NCBI RefSeq assembly: GCF_009818105.1
Contig: NZ_CP046564.1
Span: 4,216,001-4,280,000 of the forward strand
Length of the DNA stretch: 64,000 bases
From: Bacillus sp. N1-1
GTDB taxonomy: Bacteria; Bacillota; Bacilli; Bacillales; Guptibacillaceae
Direction: 5' to 3'
Shown: piece by piece, positions 31,909-42,053 of the stretch
Layout: each line of letters starts with the position of its first letter
How positions within the stretch are numbered: the first letter of the stretch is position 1
Notes under the pieces: generated by a model
Told to the model about the DNA's origin: nothing
What the model saw: the letters and a program-made list of their open reading frames with translations, nothing else
Databases searched by the model: none
Translations under genes and position numbers: made by a program

Positions 31909-32529
31909 TTAGCTAAAAATTCCTTTTACCCAGTCCACAATCGTGTCAAAGACTTTCACTAAGAAGAAGTCAACTTCCACGTCTTCTGCAGGCTCTTCTA
32001 CAGGCTCTTCTACAGGCGCCTCGCTTTCCGCCTGAACAGCGTCCCCATTGGAGAAATCAAGGAAACAAAGCGGTGGGAAAAGAACGCACCACCAGTTATC
32101 CCCAAGTCCTTCCCCAATTGTGATTAAGACGGCTTCGTAATCACCGGCAGGGTAAACAAAATCTCCATACAGTTTCGTTGGGAAACCAACTTCTCCAAAG
32201 GAGACAGAAAATGATTCACGGCTACCGATTAACTCGAGCTCTTTTTTTACGATCGCTTCAATTTCATTCAGGTGACTTTTAATAACATGACGAGAATCTT
32301 CAATCGATGTTAAATCAGCAACCCACGCATTAATCGATTCGTTTACTTCGTCACGAATGCGGCGTTTCACTGATTGATCTTCTTCACTATTACTATTTGC
32401 TAAAATGCGAAGACGAATCGCTTCGTCTGGAATAATCTGCTGATTTGCTGTAACAACTCCCGAACCCTGGAGACTTGAAGCAAGAATAAAAAATGAGATT
32501 AATAGATTAATAAGTCCTCTTTGATTCAT
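31909..32529 (-). CDS. spoIIR: Stage II sporulation protein R
   Basis: SpoIIR is secreted from the forespore and triggers SpoIIGA to activate pro-sigma-E in the mother cell. The 206-residue protein has a signal sequence (about 6-27) and the SpoIIR domain: IPDEAIRLRILANSNSEEDQ (about 33-52) and NWWCVLFPPLCFLDF (about 144-158). An acidic VEEPVEEPAED linker and a C-terminal hydrophobic amphipathic tail follow. It is expected to be under sigma-F; I could not define the promoter. A structured region lies just upstream (32553-32608). Confidence 0.93.
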   Translation of the reverse strand: MNQRGLINLLISFFILASSLQGSGVVTANQQIIPDEAIRLRILANSNSEEDQSVKRRIRDEVNESINAWVADLTSIEDSRHVIKSHLNEIEAIVKKELELIGSRESFSVSFGEVGFPTKLYGDFVYPAGDYEAVLITIGEGLGDNWWCVLFPPLCFLDFSNGDAVQAESEAPVEEPVEEPAEDVEVDFFLVKVFDTIVDWVKGIFS

Positions 32530-32552
32530 CTTGTATCCCGTCCCTTCTAGCT

Positions 32553-32608
32553 CTCATTCTGGCCAGATTCATACGTTTTAAACGTAGAACTATTCACCAG
32601 AATGCGAG
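32553..32608 (-). promoter_or_regulatory. Nested inverted repeats upstream of spoIIR
   Basis: Outer arms CTCATTCTGG (32553-32562) and CCAGAATGCGAG (32597-32608, one bulged base) enclose a perfect palindrome ACGTTTTAAACGT (32573-32585). No T-tract follows. It could be an operator or leader structure. Confidence 0.4.
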
Positions 32609-32622
32609 TAGAATCGACAGTG

Positions 32623-33471
32623 TTACTTTACAACACCAAATACCATCCGTTCTTTCCCACTAATATCTTTCACAACCTCGACCTCAATACGCTCACCAAA
32701 AGAAGCTTCGAGCATTGCGGCAACTTTTCTTGCCTGCTTTTCGCCTACCTCAAATCCAATCAACCCTGGAGAAGAGATTAGCTCATTCAAACCTTCAGCA
32801 AGTCTGCGATAAAGTACGTAGCCATCTTCTCCTCCTACAAGCGCGCCAATCGGTTCATGGTCTCGAACTAATGGATCAAGAGTGGCATACTCTTCTTCTG
32901 AAATGTAAGGAGGATTAGAAACGACGATATCAAACTTTTCTCCTTGTAACGGCTGAAGTAGATCACCGTGAAGAAACGAGATTGGTGCGTCAAGCTGACG
33001 CGCGTTTTCCTTTGCTACCTTAAGCGCATCCTGAGAAATATCCACTGCTGTGACGTTTTGATTTTGCAGTTCTAGCGCAAGGCTAATCGCAATCGCTCCG
33101 CTTCCGGTACCGATGTCGGCGATCGCGGCTTTTTCCGGATTAGGAAACAGCCTTTTTGCCCTAGAAAGAATGCCTTCCACAAGCTCTTCTGTTTCAGGTC
33201 TTGGCACGAGGACATGATGATTCACGCGAAACGTTCTTCCGTAAAACTCTTCTTTTCCAACGATGTGCTGAACAGGAATGCCTTTCGCGTGCTCGTTTAT
33301 TTTTGCTTCAAAACTTGCAAAATCCGGCATTTGATCTTGCATCTGAAGCAAGAGTTCTGTTCTCGATACGTTTAACTCGTGCTTGATCAGCCACTCAGCA
33401 GCCGATGCTTCACGTCCGTGCTTCTCTAAAAAAGAAGAAGCCCATTTAAGGGCTTCGAATACAGTCATCAT
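32623..33471 (-). CDS. prmC: Peptide chain release factor N5-glutamine methyltransferase
   Basis: PrmC methylates the GGQ glutamine of release factors. The 282-residue protein has an N-terminal helical domain, the SAM-binding ADIGTGSGAIAISLALE (about 114-130), and the catalytic SNPPYISEEEY (about 183-193). The ATG at 33469-33471 is preferred over GTG at 33481-33483: GGTGAG precedes it by 7 bases and MMTVFEALKW matches the family start. It follows prfA directly; the shared substrate makes this a typical pair. Confidence 0.93.
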   Translation of the reverse strand: MMTVFEALKWASSFLEKHGREASAAEWLIKHELNVSRTELLLQMQDQMPDFASFEAKINEHAKGIPVQHIVGKEEFYGRTFRVNHHVLVPRPETEELVEGILSRAKRLFPNPEKAAIADIGTGSGAIAISLALELQNQNVTAVDISQDALKVAKENARQLDAPISFLHGDLLQPLQGEKFDIVVSNPPYISEEEYATLDPLVRDHEPIGALVGGEDGYVLYRRLAEGLNELISSPGLIGFEVGEKQARKVAAMLEASFGERIEVEVVKDISGKERMVFGVVK

Positions 33472-33475
33472 AGAG

Positions 33476-34546
33476 TCACTCACCAGCTTCCGCCATTAAG
33501 CGCGTTTGTTCTTCTGTAATAAGCGCATCAATGAACTCATCAAGCTTACCTTGAAGGATCTGGTCAAGCTTTTGGATCGTTAAGTTAATTCTGTGATCCG
33601 TTACGCGGTTTTGCGGGAAGTTGTATGTGCGAATCCGTTCAGACCGGTCACCAGTACCAACAGCGGATTTGCGGTTATCGTCATACTCTTTCTGTGCTTC
33701 CTGCTGGAACTTATCATACACACGAGCACGAAGAACCTTCATCGCTTTTTCTTTGTTCTTGATCTGTGACTTTTCATCCTGACAAGATACAACAACACCC
33801 GTCGGCGTATGCGTTAAGCGAACGGCTGACATCGTTGTATTAACACTCTGTCCACCTGGTCCACTTGAAGTAAAGGTATCAACACGAATGTCTTTATCGT
33901 GAATGTCAACTTCTACTTCTTCTGCTTCAGGAAGCACAGCAACCGTTGCTGTAGACGTATGAATACGACCACCTGATTCCGTTGACGGAACGCGCTGAAC
34001 GCGGTGTGCCCCGTTCTCATACTTCATTTTTGAATAAGCGCCGGCACCGTTGATCATAAAGATAACCTCTTTAAAACCACCGAGCTCGGTTGAACTCGAT
34101 TCAATGACTTCAGACTTCCAACCTTGCATTTCAGCAAAGCGGCTGTACATTTTGTACAAGTCACCTGCAAATAGAGCGGCCTCATCTCCACCCGCTGCTC
34201 CACGAACCTCGATAATAACGTTCTTGTCATCGTTCGGGTCTTTTGGAAGAAGTAGCACTCGCAAGCGCTCGGCATACTCTTCTTCTTTAGGTGTAAGCTC
34301 GGAAAGCTCAGCCTTCACCATTTCACGCATTTCTGCATCTTTTTCTTCCTCAAGCATCGCTTTCGCATCTTGAATGCCTTCGAGAATTTCCTTATATTCA
34401 CGATACACCTGAACGGTTTCCTCAAGACTTGATTGCTCTTTGGAATATTCCCGGAGTTTCGTCGTGTCATTAATGACTTCTGGATCACTCAACAACTGAT
34501 TTAACTTATCATAACGTTCTTCTACAATTTCTAAACGGTCTAACAA
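33476..34546 (-). CDS. prfA: Peptide chain release factor 1
   Basis: RF1 ends translation at UAA and UAG. The 356-residue protein has the stop-codon-reading tripeptide region RVPSTESGG (about 182-190) and the GGQ motif in [12 protein letters not shown] (about 225-236). The start is TTG at 34544-34546 with GAGGTGA 6 bases upstream. It has a clear promoter and is followed by prmC. Confidence 0.96.
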   Translation of the reverse strand: MLDRLEIVEERYDKLNQLLSDPEVINDTTKLREYSKEQSSLEETVQVYREYKEILEGIQDAKAMLEEEKDAEMREMVKAELSELTPKEEEYAERLRVLLLPKDPNDDKNVIIEVRGAAGGDEAALFAGDLYKMYSRFAEMQGWKSEVIESSSTELGGFKEVIFMINGAGAYSKMKYENGAHRVQRVPSTESGGRIHTSTATVAVLPEAEEVEVDIHDKDIRVDTFTSSGPGGQSVNTTMSAVRLTHTPTGVVVSCQDEKSQIKNKEKAMKVLRARVYDKFQQEAQKEYDDNRKSAVGTGDRSERIRTYNFPQNRVTDHRINLTIQKLDQILQGKLDEFIDALITEEQTRLMAEAGE

Positions 34547-34581
34547 GATCTTTCACCTCGTTTTCGTTGCATAACATTCTA

Positions 34582-34610
34582 ATTATAGTATAGGACATTT
34601 CGCAGGTCAA
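34582..34610 (-). promoter_or_regulatory. Sigma-A promoter of prfA
   Basis: On the minus strand TTGACC, a 17-bp spacer and TATAAT, 36 bases before the start codon. Confidence 0.85.
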
Positions 34611-34698
34611 AAGCAAAAATAGCTTGAACTTGATTTATTCAGGGTAAACTGGAAGTAGGTTAGTAAAAATGAACGATTCCGGAAGGGGCTGTTTGAAC

Positions 34699-36033
34699 AT
34701 GAAATTTGTCATTATTGGCGGCGATGCAGCTGGTATGAGTGCAGCGATGCAAATTATTCGAAATGATGAGGAAGCTGAAGTCGTGACGCTTGAGAAGGGG
34801 AATATCTACTCTTATGGGCAATGCGGCCTCCCTTATGTCATTAGTGGAAAAATTGAATCCACTGAAAAGCTTATCGCTAGATCCGTGGATACGTTTCGAG
34901 AGAAGTATGGCATCGATGCTCGTGTGTATCATGAAGTAACAAACGTGGATACCGATAAAAAAATCGTAAAAGGAATTAATTTAAAGACCGGCGAACATTT
35001 TACCGAAAAATACGATAAGCTGCTGATCGCGACTGGAGTTAGTCCTGTGAAACCAAATTGGGAAGGAATCGATCTTAACGGAATACATACATTAAAAACG
35101 ATTCCGGATGCTGAGAAGGTGATCAATGATCTGGATGACTCAGTTAAAAACGTTGCGGTCATTGGAGGCGGCTATATCGGGCTTGAAATGGCCGAGACGT
35201 TCCGTGAACTTGGTAAAAATGTGCGCATTATTGAACTAGGGCCACACCTAGCCAGCATTTTTGATGAAGACATGGCGAAGATGATTCATGACGAGGCAGA
35301 GCGAAACGAAGTTGCCGTTCATACAAACGAAGGCGTGCAATCTTTTAAAGGTGAAAAGCGCGTTAAAAAGATAGTAACAGATAAAGGAGAATATGATGCA
35401 GATCTCGTTCTCGTTTCTGTTGGAGTAAAGCCTAATACAGGTTTCCTTAAGGAGTGCGGGCTACACACCGCTTTTAACGGGGCAATACAGGTGAACCGCT
35501 ACATGCAAACGAGCAAAGAGGACATCTATGCCGCTGGAGACTGCGCGACACATTACCATCGTGTGAAAGAACGGGATGACTTTGTTCCTCTTGGGACGAC
35601 AGCAAATAAACAGGGACGTATTGCAGGACAGAATATGATCGGACAGCCGAACACATTTAAAGGAATTGTCGGTACATCTGTCATTAAATTCTTTGACTTA
35701 ACGCTTGGTCGAACAGGGCTTTCAACAAGTGAAGCAGAAGAACTAAACTTGCCTTTCGCTAGCTGTTCTACTGAAGCGACAGATATTGCTGGATACTATC
35801 CTGAAGCACGAGAGCTTTGCGTCAAAATCATTTTCCGAGATGATAACGAGCGCATCCTTGGTGGACAGTTTATCGGAAAATATGGCGTGGATAAGCGGGT
35901 AGACGTACTTGCGACTGCTCTTTATCACCAAATGACGCTTCATGACATCGAGGATCTGGACCTCGCCTATGCTCCACCTTACAACAGCGTTTGGGATCCG
36001 TTGCAACAAGCAGCAAGACGAGCGCAGCATTAA
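34699..36033 (+). CDS. CoA-disulfide reductase
   Basis: It reduces CoA disulfide with NAD(P)H in organisms using CoA or bacillithiol as redox buffer. The 444-residue protein has the FAD-binding [12 protein letters not shown] (about 8-19), the single active cysteine Cys42 in [10 protein letters not shown], a second nucleotide site [13 protein letters not shown] (about 156-168), and the C-terminal dimerisation domain. The ATG at 34699 follows GGAAGGGG. It lies divergent from prfA. The family also includes NADH oxidases and polysulfide reductases, so the exact substrate is inferred. Confidence 0.86.
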   Translation: MKFVIIGGDAAGMSAAMQIIRNDEEAEVVTLEKGNIYSYGQCGLPYVISGKIESTEKLIARSVDTFREKYGIDARVYHEVTNVDTDKKIVKGINLKTGEHFTEKYDKLLIATGVSPVKPNWEGIDLNGIHTLKTIPDAEKVINDLDDSVKNVAVIGGGYIGLEMAETFRELGKNVRIIELGPHLASIFDEDMAKMIHDEAERNEVAVHTNEGVQSFKGEKRVKKIVTDKGEYDADLVLVSVGVKPNTGFLKECGLHTAFNGAIQVNRYMQTSKEDIYAAGDCATHYHRVKERDDFVPLGTTANKQGRIAGQNMIGQPNTFKGIVGTSVIKFFDLTLGRTGLSTSEAEELNLPFASCSTEATDIAGYYPEARELCVKIIFRDDNERILGGQFIGKYGVDKRVDVLATALYHQMTLHDIEDLDLAYAPPYNSVWDPLQQAARRAQH

Positions 36034-36040
36034 TAAAAAT

Positions 36041-36064
36041 AACCCTCTCATTGTTGAGAGGGTT
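36041..36064. terminator. Bidirectional terminator
   Basis: AACCCTCTCA and TGAGAGGGTT arms with a TTGT loop between the CoA-disulfide reductase gene and the convergent lipoprotein gene. Confidence 0.8.
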
Positions 36065-36438
36065 TATCTTGCTCGTACGTGTATTTTGTATCTTGGCACT
36101 GCTTGATAAATTTTAGCGGCAAGGTTTTTTTTCTGATTATTTAGTTCCGCTTCTTGTTTATTCGTAAACTTAACATTCACCCACGCATGGTTGCCGGTAA
36201 TTGAAATTAATCCAGCATCGAAACCTTCTGCTTCGACTACTTCTCGAATTTTATTTTGATCGTCACTAATCGTTGGCTTGTCCACACTCATATTCCGATA
36301 GGACTGTGGGTTTAAGTTAATATCGGTATTTAAATTTTGACCTTCTCCTGCCTGTCCATTTGCTTCTGGCGGCTTGAGTGGCGAACAGGCAGACACAAGC
36401 AACAGAAACGCAAGCATCATCCAAGTGATTTTTCTCAT
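36064..36438 (-). CDS. Predicted lipoprotein of unknown function
   Basis: A 124-residue protein with a type II signal peptide: basic MRKI, a hydrophobic core and the lipobox LVSAC at about 14-18, so anchored to the outer membrane face. A disordered Gln/Asn/Gly-rich stretch (25-50) precedes a small alpha/beta domain with repeated DQNKIREVVEAEGFDAGLIS-like elements (about 60-80). This resembles YhcN/YlaJ sporulation lipoproteins only loosely. The ATG at 36436-36438 follows AGGAGGTGA. It lies between tdk and a convergent reductase gene. Confidence 0.65.
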   Translation of the reverse strand: MRKITWMMLAFLLLVSACSPLKPPEANGQAGEGQNLNTDINLNPQSYRNMSVDKPTISDDQNKIREVVEAEGFDAGLISITGNHAWVNVKFTNKQEAELNNQKKNLAAKIYQAVPRYKIHVRAR

Positions 36439-36541
36439 CAGTCGGTCACCTCCTGTTTTTAAGGTGCCCAACAAATGATGGTTAGATTCAAATCAGTGCT
36501 TTTCTTATCCTTTCACTATAAATCCAATATTTCAAAATCAC

Positions 36542-36567
36542 AAAAAAAAGCCAGGTTTCCCGGACTT
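36542..36567 (-). terminator. Intrinsic terminator of tdk
   Basis: On the minus strand AAGTCCGGG and CCTGGCTT (with G-T wobbles) followed by eight T. It begins at the tdk stop codon. Confidence 0.75.
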
Positions 36568-37183
36568 ATTTTGTGATTTCTTGTTCTTGATGATCCCGTG
36601 CCGTTGGCTTCCCAGGCACTTTATGACAGTGACGACAGCGCGGTTCATAAGACTCAGAGGCACCGACAAGGATGATCGGATCCTCGTAATGAGCAGGCTT
36701 ACCATCAATAAGACGCTGCGTACGACTTGCTGGTGAACCACACACGACACAGATCGCTTGAAGTTTTGTGACCGATTCTGCAACCGTTAAAAGCTTTGGA
36801 ACCTGTCCAAAAGCTTCACCACGAAAATCCTGATCCAGTCCTGCAACGATCACACGAACACCTTCATCCGCAAGCTGTTGCGCCACATCGACAATGCCTT
36901 CATCAAAAAATTGCACTTCATCAACCGCAACCATATCCGTATCTTCTGCAACGCGGTCCAGGATCGCCTGTGAATGATCAACCGGAACAGCGATGACGGA
37001 CATTCCATTATGAGATACAACAGATTCTTCGCTATATCTGTTATCCACTTTTGGTTTAAACACCTGAACTTTTTGTTTGGCATAAGTCGCTCGTCTTACT
37101 CGACGAATTAATTCTTCAGACTTCCCGGAAAACATACTCCCGCAAACAACCTCAATCCAGCCGCTGTACTTCATAACATGCAT
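36566..37183 (-). CDS. tdk: Thymidine kinase
   Basis: Tdk phosphorylates thymidine in nucleoside salvage. The 205-residue type II enzyme has the P-loop [11 protein letters not shown] (about 16-26), the DEVQFF segment (about 89-94), and a zinc finger with CVVC (about 149-152) and CRHC (about 186-189). The ATG follows AAAGGAG by 8 bases. It lies upstream of the lipoprotein gene and downstream of rpmE as in B. subtilis. Confidence 0.95.
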   Translation of the reverse strand: MHVMKYSGWIEVVCGSMFSGKSEELIRRVRRATYAKQKVQVFKPKVDNRYSEESVVSHNGMSVIAVPVDHSQAILDRVAEDTDMVAVDEVQFFDEGIVDVAQQLADEGVRVIVAGLDQDFRGEAFGQVPKLLTVAESVTKLQAICVVCGSPASRTQRLIDGKPAHYEDPIILVGASESYEPRCRHCHKVPGKPTARDHQEQEITK

Positions 37184-37347
37184 TCAACCGCTTCTCCTTT
37201 CCCAGCATAAGCATAAAAAAATGACTGATCAGCGCAGTCCTTATTTTGCGTATACTTTCATCCAATTATTGATCGTAGAGTGCTCACAAACCGCAATCAC
37301 TCGTATTCGCTTAAAAAGGCTTCGCCCATCTTAAAAATCATCCTTCA

Positions 37348-37396
37348 TAGGAAGAAACGAGTGAACAAATCGGTTTGTTCGAACCGTTTCTTCCTA
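37348..37396. repeat. Long imperfect inverted repeat
   Basis: TAGGAAGAAACG with its exact complement (12 bp) encloses GAACAAA / TTTGTTC (7 bp) and a TCGG loop, with small internal bulges. No T-tract follows on either strand, so it is not a terminator. Confidence 0.7.
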
Positions 37397-37448
37397 CAAA
37401 TACGTGCAAAGCAGCTCTGCATGATGATCATTTCTTGCTTCATTGAGT

Positions 37449-37482
37449 TAAAAAACAGGCAAGGAGTAAAAACTTGCCTGTT
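37449..37482 (-). terminator. Intrinsic terminator of rpmE
   Basis: AACAGGCAAG and CTTGCCTGTT arms followed on the minus strand by TTTTTAAC. Confidence 0.8.
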
Positions 37483-37488
37483 CTATCA

Positions 37489-37695
37489 TTAACCTTTTAG
37501 GTTGTATTTTTTTCTAAACTTATCTACGCGTCCACCAGCGTCATTGAACTTCTGACGTCCAGTATAGAATGGATGGCACTCAGAGCAAACCTCTACGCTC
37601 ACGCCGTCCTGTTTTGTAGAACCAGTTTCGAATTCGTTACCGCAAGCACATCTTACCTTAATGGTTTCATAACCAGGATGAATCGCTTGTTTCAT
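37489..37695 (-). CDS. rpmE: 50S ribosomal protein L31, zinc form
   Basis: L31 bridges the two ribosomal subunits. The 68-residue protein has the four zinc ligands Cys16, Cys18, Cys37 and Cys40, so it is the zinc-containing type. The ATG at 37693-37695 has an AAGGAG box at normal spacing; an ATG three codons earlier would leave no spacing. It lies between rho and tdk. Confidence 0.96.
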   Translation of the reverse strand: MKQAIHPGYETIKVRCACGNEFETGSTKQDGVSVEVCSECHPFYTGRQKFNDAGGRVDKFRKKYNLKG

Positions 37696-37742
37696 GAATT
37701 TCATCTCCTTCCGCCCTGATTCCTGAGGAACCAGAGTTAAAT

Positions 37743-37771
37743 GAAGCTAAAAGGCAGTGCCTTTTAGCTTC
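37743..37771 (-). terminator. Hairpin after rho
   Basis: A perfect 13-bp stem GAAGCTAAAAGGC with its complement and an AGT loop, followed on the minus strand by ATTTAACTC. A weak T-tract makes termination efficiency uncertain. Confidence 0.55.
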
Positions 37772-37847
37772 TGCACACATAGACGTATTATAGCAGGGTG
37801 TTCCAGACAATGCAATTGATCATCTTGTGACGAACCACCTTCATTCT

Positions 37848-39113
37848 TTACCTGGAAGAACCGCTTTTTTCTTTCTCAAACAGGTCGAAAAACTCACGAT
37901 TTTCTTTCGTTTTCTTAAGACGTTTTAAGAAATTATCCACGAATTCAAAGGAGTCATCCATGCTCTTACGAATCGTCCAAAGCATTTCAAGCTGTTCTTT
38001 CGGAAGAAGCAACTCTTCTTTACGTGTACCAGAGCGACGAATATCAATCGCAGGGAAGACGCGGCGTTCTGCGAGACGACGATCAAGATGAAGCTCCATG
38101 TTACCCGTTCCTTTAAATTCTTCATAAATCACGTCATCCATGCGCGAACCTGTCTCAACTAGCGCTGTTGCTAAAATCGTCAAGCTTCCGCCTTCTTCAA
38201 TGTTACGCGCCGCACCAAAGAATCGTTTTGGACGATGGAAGGCTGCGGGATCAATACCACCGGAAAGGGTACGTCCACTTGGTGGGATGACGAGGTTATA
38301 GGCACGAGCAAGACGTGTAATACTATCCAAAAGAATGACAACATCTTTCTTATGCTCAACCAATCGCATCGCACGTTCGAGCACAAGCTCAGCTACTTTA
38401 ATATGATTATCTGGCGTTTCATCAAACGTTGAATGAACCACATCGCCATCAACGGAACGCTCAATATCCGTCACTTCCTCAGGACGCTCGTCAATGAGGA
38501 GAACGATTAATTCCGTTTCAGGATGGTTCGTTGTAATGCTATTGGCAATTTCCTTCAAAAGCATCGTTTTACCAGCTTTAGGTGGCGCTACAATTAGTCC
38601 ACGCTGCCCAAACCCAACTGGTGAAATCATGTCGATGATTCGTGTAGACAGATTGCCTGATTTGTTTTCGAAATTCATGCGCTTCTCTGGATAAAGCGGT
38701 GTTAGCGCTGGAAAATGGACGCGTTCTTTTGAAGAATCAGGGTCCTCTCCGTTCACGGCCGCTACGTGCAAAAGACCGTAGTAGCGTTCATTTTCTTTTG
38801 GAGGGCGTACTTTCCCAGAAACGCGATCCCCGTTACGAAGGTCAAATCTGCGAATTTGAGATGCCGAGATATAAATGTCTTCTGCGCTTGGCGAGTAGTT
38901 AATCGGTCGAAGGAAGCCAAATCCTTCAGACGAAATAATTTCAAGAATCCCTTCCATGAATAGAAGTCCTGATTGCTCTGCCTGGGCTTTTAAAATAGCG
39001 AAAACTAGCTCTCGTTTGTTTAACTTACTATAGTAAGAGACTTTGTATAATCTAGCCTGTTCATAAAGCTCTTTTAATGTCATTTGTTCTAATTCTGATA
39101 TATTTACTGCCAT
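37848..39113 (-). CDS. rho: Transcription termination factor Rho
   Basis: Rho is a hexameric RNA-dependent ATPase that ends transcription. The 421-residue protein has an N-terminal helical domain (1-50), an RNA-binding cold-shock-like fold (about 52-120), the P-loop [14 protein letters not shown] (about 173-186), the Q-loop region with [16 protein letters not shown] (about 215-230), and [16 protein letters not shown] (about 263-278). The C-terminus SGSSR is short. The gene has a long 485-bp upstream gap that may hold control elements. Confidence 0.96.
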   Translation of the reverse strand: MAVNISELEQMTLKELYEQARLYKVSYYSKLNKRELVFAILKAQAEQSGLLFMEGILEIISSEGFGFLRPINYSPSAEDIYISASQIRRFDLRNGDRVSGKVRPPKENERYYGLLHVAAVNGEDPDSSKERVHFPALTPLYPEKRMNFENKSGNLSTRIIDMISPVGFGQRGLIVAPPKAGKTMLLKEIANSITTNHPETELIVLLIDERPEEVTDIERSVDGDVVHSTFDETPDNHIKVAELVLERAMRLVEHKKDVVILLDSITRLARAYNLVIPPSGRTLSGGIDPAAFHRPKRFFGAARNIEEGGSLTILATALVETGSRMDDVIYEEFKGTGNMELHLDRRLAERRVFPAIDIRRSGTRKEELLLPKEQLEMLWTIRKSMDDSFEFVDNFLKRLKKTKENREFFDLFEKEKSGSSR

Positions 39114-39383
39114 GTTGACACCACACTTTTTAAATGATTATGGGTTTTACCCAAATGATTGGAAAATGAAATAAGTGCACAAAAGGTTCATTAAAACAAC
39201 AGAGGTATGTTGCGTACAGATCGCCCTTTTGATTATGAATAATAAAGAAAGAGAGAAAGAGTTTGTTGAGATCCTGTGAGAGGCTAGTATGTGATCCATT
39301 CAGGCATCTCTTAAGTGAGAGTAGAGGAAGTGCACAACGAAGGTGTTGCTTAGCAATCGTTACTCTTGAACATGTTCTTTAAT

Positions 39384-39463
39384 GATTTTTGGCTCATTTT
39401 CGCCATTAACTAAAACAGGACAGGTGGTCCACTACGTGAATGACGACATTTGAGCCAAAAATC
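39384..39463. repeat. 13-bp inverted repeat upstream of rho
   Basis: GATTTTTGGCTCA (39384-39396) and TGAGCCAAAAATC (39451-39463), perfectly complementary with a 54-base loop that has a small GGAC/GTCC hairpin inside. Confidence 0.7.
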
Positions 39464-39544
39464 AACTTTTCCACTCAACGATGTTGAGCGAATAGTAATA
39501 GGAAATAATACAGCACCTTATAGTTTTACCAGATTCCTAAAAAA

Positions 39545-39578
39545 TATTCAACATGAAATGATACTTGTGGTGTTGAAT
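39545..39578 (-). terminator. Probable terminator of glpX
   Basis: On the minus strand ATTCAACA and TGTTGAAT arms with an 18-base loop, followed by ATTTTTT. Confidence 0.55.
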
Positions 39579-39598
39579 CATGTACGTTAAATGAACTT

Positions 39599-40567
39599 TT
39601 AAGAACGAATAACAAGGTCTGGTTTCTTTTTTAAACTGTGTTTTCCATCGATAAAGCGAACAGTACCGGACTTTGCGCGCATGACAACAGATTGGGTCGT
39701 ACCAGAAGTCCCCTGGAATCTCACGCCTTTTAATAATTCGCCATCTGTCACGCCAGTTGCCGCAAAAATGGCATCTTCCCCTTTTACAAGATCCTCCATG
39801 TAAAGAACGCGTGAAACATCATGAATTCCCATCTCGTTACAGCGCTTCAACTCTTCTTCATTTTGAGGGAGAAGTTTACCCTGTATTTCTCCACCGAGAC
39901 ATTTCAATGCAACGGCCGCAAGTACACCTTCAGGGGCACCACCAGAGCCAAATAAAATATCGACGCCTGTGTCATCGAAGGCCGTGTTAATTGCCGCTGC
40001 CACATCTCCATCTGAAATAAGCTTAATTCTAGCTCCTGCAGCACGAACTTCTTCTATAATCAATTCGTGACGCTTGCGGTCTAATATGACCGCCACACAG
40101 TCTTCAATTTCTTTTCCTTTCGCTTCAGCAACCGCCTTCAAATTATCATGAACGGAAGCGTTAATATCGATTTTGCCAACCGCTTTCGGTCCGACCGCAA
40201 TTTTGTCCATGTACATGTCAGGTGCATGCAGCAAATTGCCGTGATCAGCAACCGCTAACACAGCGAGTGCATTCCACGTTCCTGCAGCTACAATATTGGT
40301 TCCTTCAAGAGGGTCAACCGCGACATCTACCCGGGGACCATAACCAGTTCCAAGTTTTTCACCGATATACAGCATCGGAGCTTCATCCATTTCCCCTTCC
40401 CCGATAACCACCGTTCCCTTCATCGGTACCGTGTCAAACACATCCCGCATTGCCGTGGTCGCTGCATCATCAGCTTCTTCTTTCTTGCCTCTTCCCATCC
40501 AGCGTGCTGAAGCGAGCGCAGCAGCTTCTGTGACTCTGACAAGTTCCATCGTTAAACTTCTTTCCAT
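39599..40567 (-). CDS. glpX: Fructose-1,6-bisphosphatase class II
   Basis: GlpX removes the 1-phosphate from fructose-1,6-bisphosphate in gluconeogenesis. The 322-residue protein has the metal and substrate motifs [11 protein letters not shown] (about 57-67), VDPLEGTN (about 85-92) and [11 protein letters not shown] (about 183-193). The start [18 protein letters not shown] is preferred for homology, with GGGGGAGG 8 bases upstream; an ATG one codon earlier is possible. It lies between murAB and rho. Confidence 0.94.
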   Translation of the reverse strand: MERSLTMELVRVTEAAALASARWMGRGKKEEADDAATTAMRDVFDTVPMKGTVVIGEGEMDEAPMLYIGEKLGTGYGPRVDVAVDPLEGTNIVAAGTWNALAVLAVADHGNLLHAPDMYMDKIAVGPKAVGKIDINASVHDNLKAVAEAKGKEIEDCVAVILDRKRHELIIEEVRAAGARIKLISDGDVAAAINTAFDDTGVDILFGSGGAPEGVLAAVALKCLGGEIQGKLLPQNEEELKRCNEMGIHDVSRVLYMEDLVKGEDAIFAATGVTDGELLKGVRFQGTSGTTQSVVMRAKSGTVRFIDGKHSLKKKPDLVIRS

Positions 40568-40628
40568 CATGCTTTCCTCCCCCGGGGCGCGCAATGTTAG
40601 TAAAACGCTTTCATAATAGAGATAACAG

Positions 40629-40650
40629 AATGGTGGTTTTCACCACCATT
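40629..40650 (-). terminator. Hairpin after murAB
   Basis: AATGGTGGT and ACCACCATT arms with a GAAA loop on the minus strand, 10 bases after the murAB stop. The following T-tract is weak (CTGTTATC). Confidence 0.5.
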
Positions 40651-40659
40651 TCTGCTAAT

Positions 40660-41949
40660 TTAAGAACTTTCGACTTCTTTCAGCTCTTCTTGATCTAATT
40701 TCTCACGCCAAACCCGCGCACCAAGATTGCTAAGCTTCTCAACGAGTCGCTCATAGCCACGATCAATGTGCTCCAGTCCTGAGACTTCCGTTACGCCTTC
40801 AGCCATTAGGCCAGCAACAACAAGGGCTGCACCAGCACGTAGATCTGAAGCGCGCACCTTTGCTCCCTGGAGCTTCACAGCGCCATTAATTATGGCAGAA
40901 CGTCCTTCAACCTTAACGTTCGCACCCATTCGACGTAGTTCATCGATGTGTTTGAATCTTGCACTATATATCGTATCGGTTACAATACTGCTACCTTCAG
41001 CATTCGTTAAGAGCGAAGTAAATGGCTGCTGAAGATCGGTTGGGAATCCTGGATAAACAAGGGTTTTAAGATCAACGCCTTTCCAACCTTCACGCGGCGA
41101 ACGAATAAAAACTTGGTCTTCATTCGTCTCGACTTGTACGCCCATCTCACGGAGTTTCGCAATAAGCGATTCTAAGTGCTGAGAAATAACATTGTCGATC
41201 ACAACTTCATCACCCATCGCAGCTGCCATGATCATATATGTTCCCGCCTCAATGCGGTCAGGAATAATGGAATGATAGCAGCCGGTTAGCTCGTCCACGC
41301 CGTCAATTCGAATAACGTCCGTTCCAGCCCCTTTAATCTTTGCTCCCATACTTGATAAAAGTGTGGCAACATCAATGATTTCAGGTTCTTTAGCTGCATT
41401 TTCAATCACGGTACGACCTTTCGCACGAACCGCTGCAAGCATAATGTTAATTGTCGCTCCAACGCTTACTACATCAAGGTAAATGCGAGCACCTCTCAGT
41501 TCATCTGCACGAAGGTAAATGGCACCTTGTTCATTCGTAACTTTTGCGCCAAGCGCTTCAAATCCTTTAATATGCTGATCAATCGGACGTGGTCCAAGAT
41601 TACATCCGCCTGGAAGTCCGATAACCGCCTTGTTAAAACGACCTAACATCGCACCCATTAAATAATAAGAAGCACGTAACTTCTTTACTTTGCCATTCGG
41701 CAGCGGCATCGCAATCATATCCTTAGGATTTACAGTTAATGTATTTCCATTTAGCTCAGCTTGTCCCCCGATTTCTTCAAGCAAATCACGGAGAATCCCA
41801 ACGTCAGAAATGTTCGGCAAGTGATCAATAGTGACAGTGGAATCTGCTAGAATAGCCGCCGGGATTAATGCTACCGCACTATTCTTGGCCCCGCTCACCT
41901 GAACGGTTCCACTTAAACGGTGGCCTCCAGCGATCATCAACTTTTCCAT
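40660..41949 (-). CDS. murAB: UDP-N-acetylglucosamine 1-carboxyvinyltransferase MurAB (MurZ)
   Basis: The second MurA paralogue of Gram-positives. The 429-residue protein has AKNS at 21-24 and the adduct cysteine Cys116 in [16 protein letters not shown]. The ATG at 41947-41949 follows a GGGAG box; a 19-codon longer frame is unsupported. It differs clearly from murAA at 804-2129 in sequence and C-terminus. Synteny with tal, fbaA and spo0F identifies it as MurAB. Confidence 0.95.
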   Translation of the reverse strand: MEKLMIAGGHRLSGTVQVSGAKNSAVALIPAAILADSTVTIDHLPNISDVGILRDLLEEIGGQAELNGNTLTVNPKDMIAMPLPNGKVKKLRASYYLMGAMLGRFNKAVIGLPGGCNLGPRPIDQHIKGFEALGAKVTNEQGAIYLRADELRGARIYLDVVSVGATINIMLAAVRAKGRTVIENAAKEPEIIDVATLLSSMGAKIKGAGTDVIRIDGVDELTGCYHSIIPDRIEAGTYMIMAAAMGDEVVIDNVISQHLESLIAKLREMGVQVETNEDQVFIRSPREGWKGVDLKTLVYPGFPTDLQQPFTSLLTNAEGSSIVTDTIYSARFKHIDELRRMGANVKVEGRSAIINGAVKLQGAKVRASDLRAGAALVVAGLMAEGVTEVSGLEHIDRGYERLVEKLSNLGARVWREKLDQEELKEVESS

Positions 41950-42053
41950 AACGGTCTCCCTTCTTCGTCCGCATCGTATGTTCCTCATTCTGTCATGATA
42001 CTTCATAAGAATAGTATGGGCAAAAACAGGAAGTTCATGCCAATTCGTTCATT

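Larger units (their letters stand above)
37184..37488. other. Intergenic region between rpmE and tdk
   Basis: A 305-bp gap with no supported gene. It contains a long imperfect hairpin (37348-37396) and the rpmE terminator (37449-37482). A 70-codon open frame on the plus strand here lacks a ribosome binding site and protein-like character. Confidence 0.7.
39114..39598. other. 485-bp gap between rho and glpX with inverted repeats
   Basis: No gene is supported. It holds a perfect 13-bp inverted repeat (39384-39396 with 39451-39463), a small palindrome CTCAAC-GAT-GTTGAG (39474-39488) and the glpX terminator (39545-39578). It would be the rho leader and promoter region. Confidence 0.7.

Noticed and set aside
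37280..37492. 70-codon frame between tdk and rpmE
   Set aside because: No ribosome binding site, it runs through two hairpins, and its composition is unlike the neighbouring proteins.
40598..40612. cre-like site upstream of glpX
   Set aside because: The best match to TGWAANCGNTNWCA is 12 of 14, with both outer bases wrong; too weak in AT-rich DNA.
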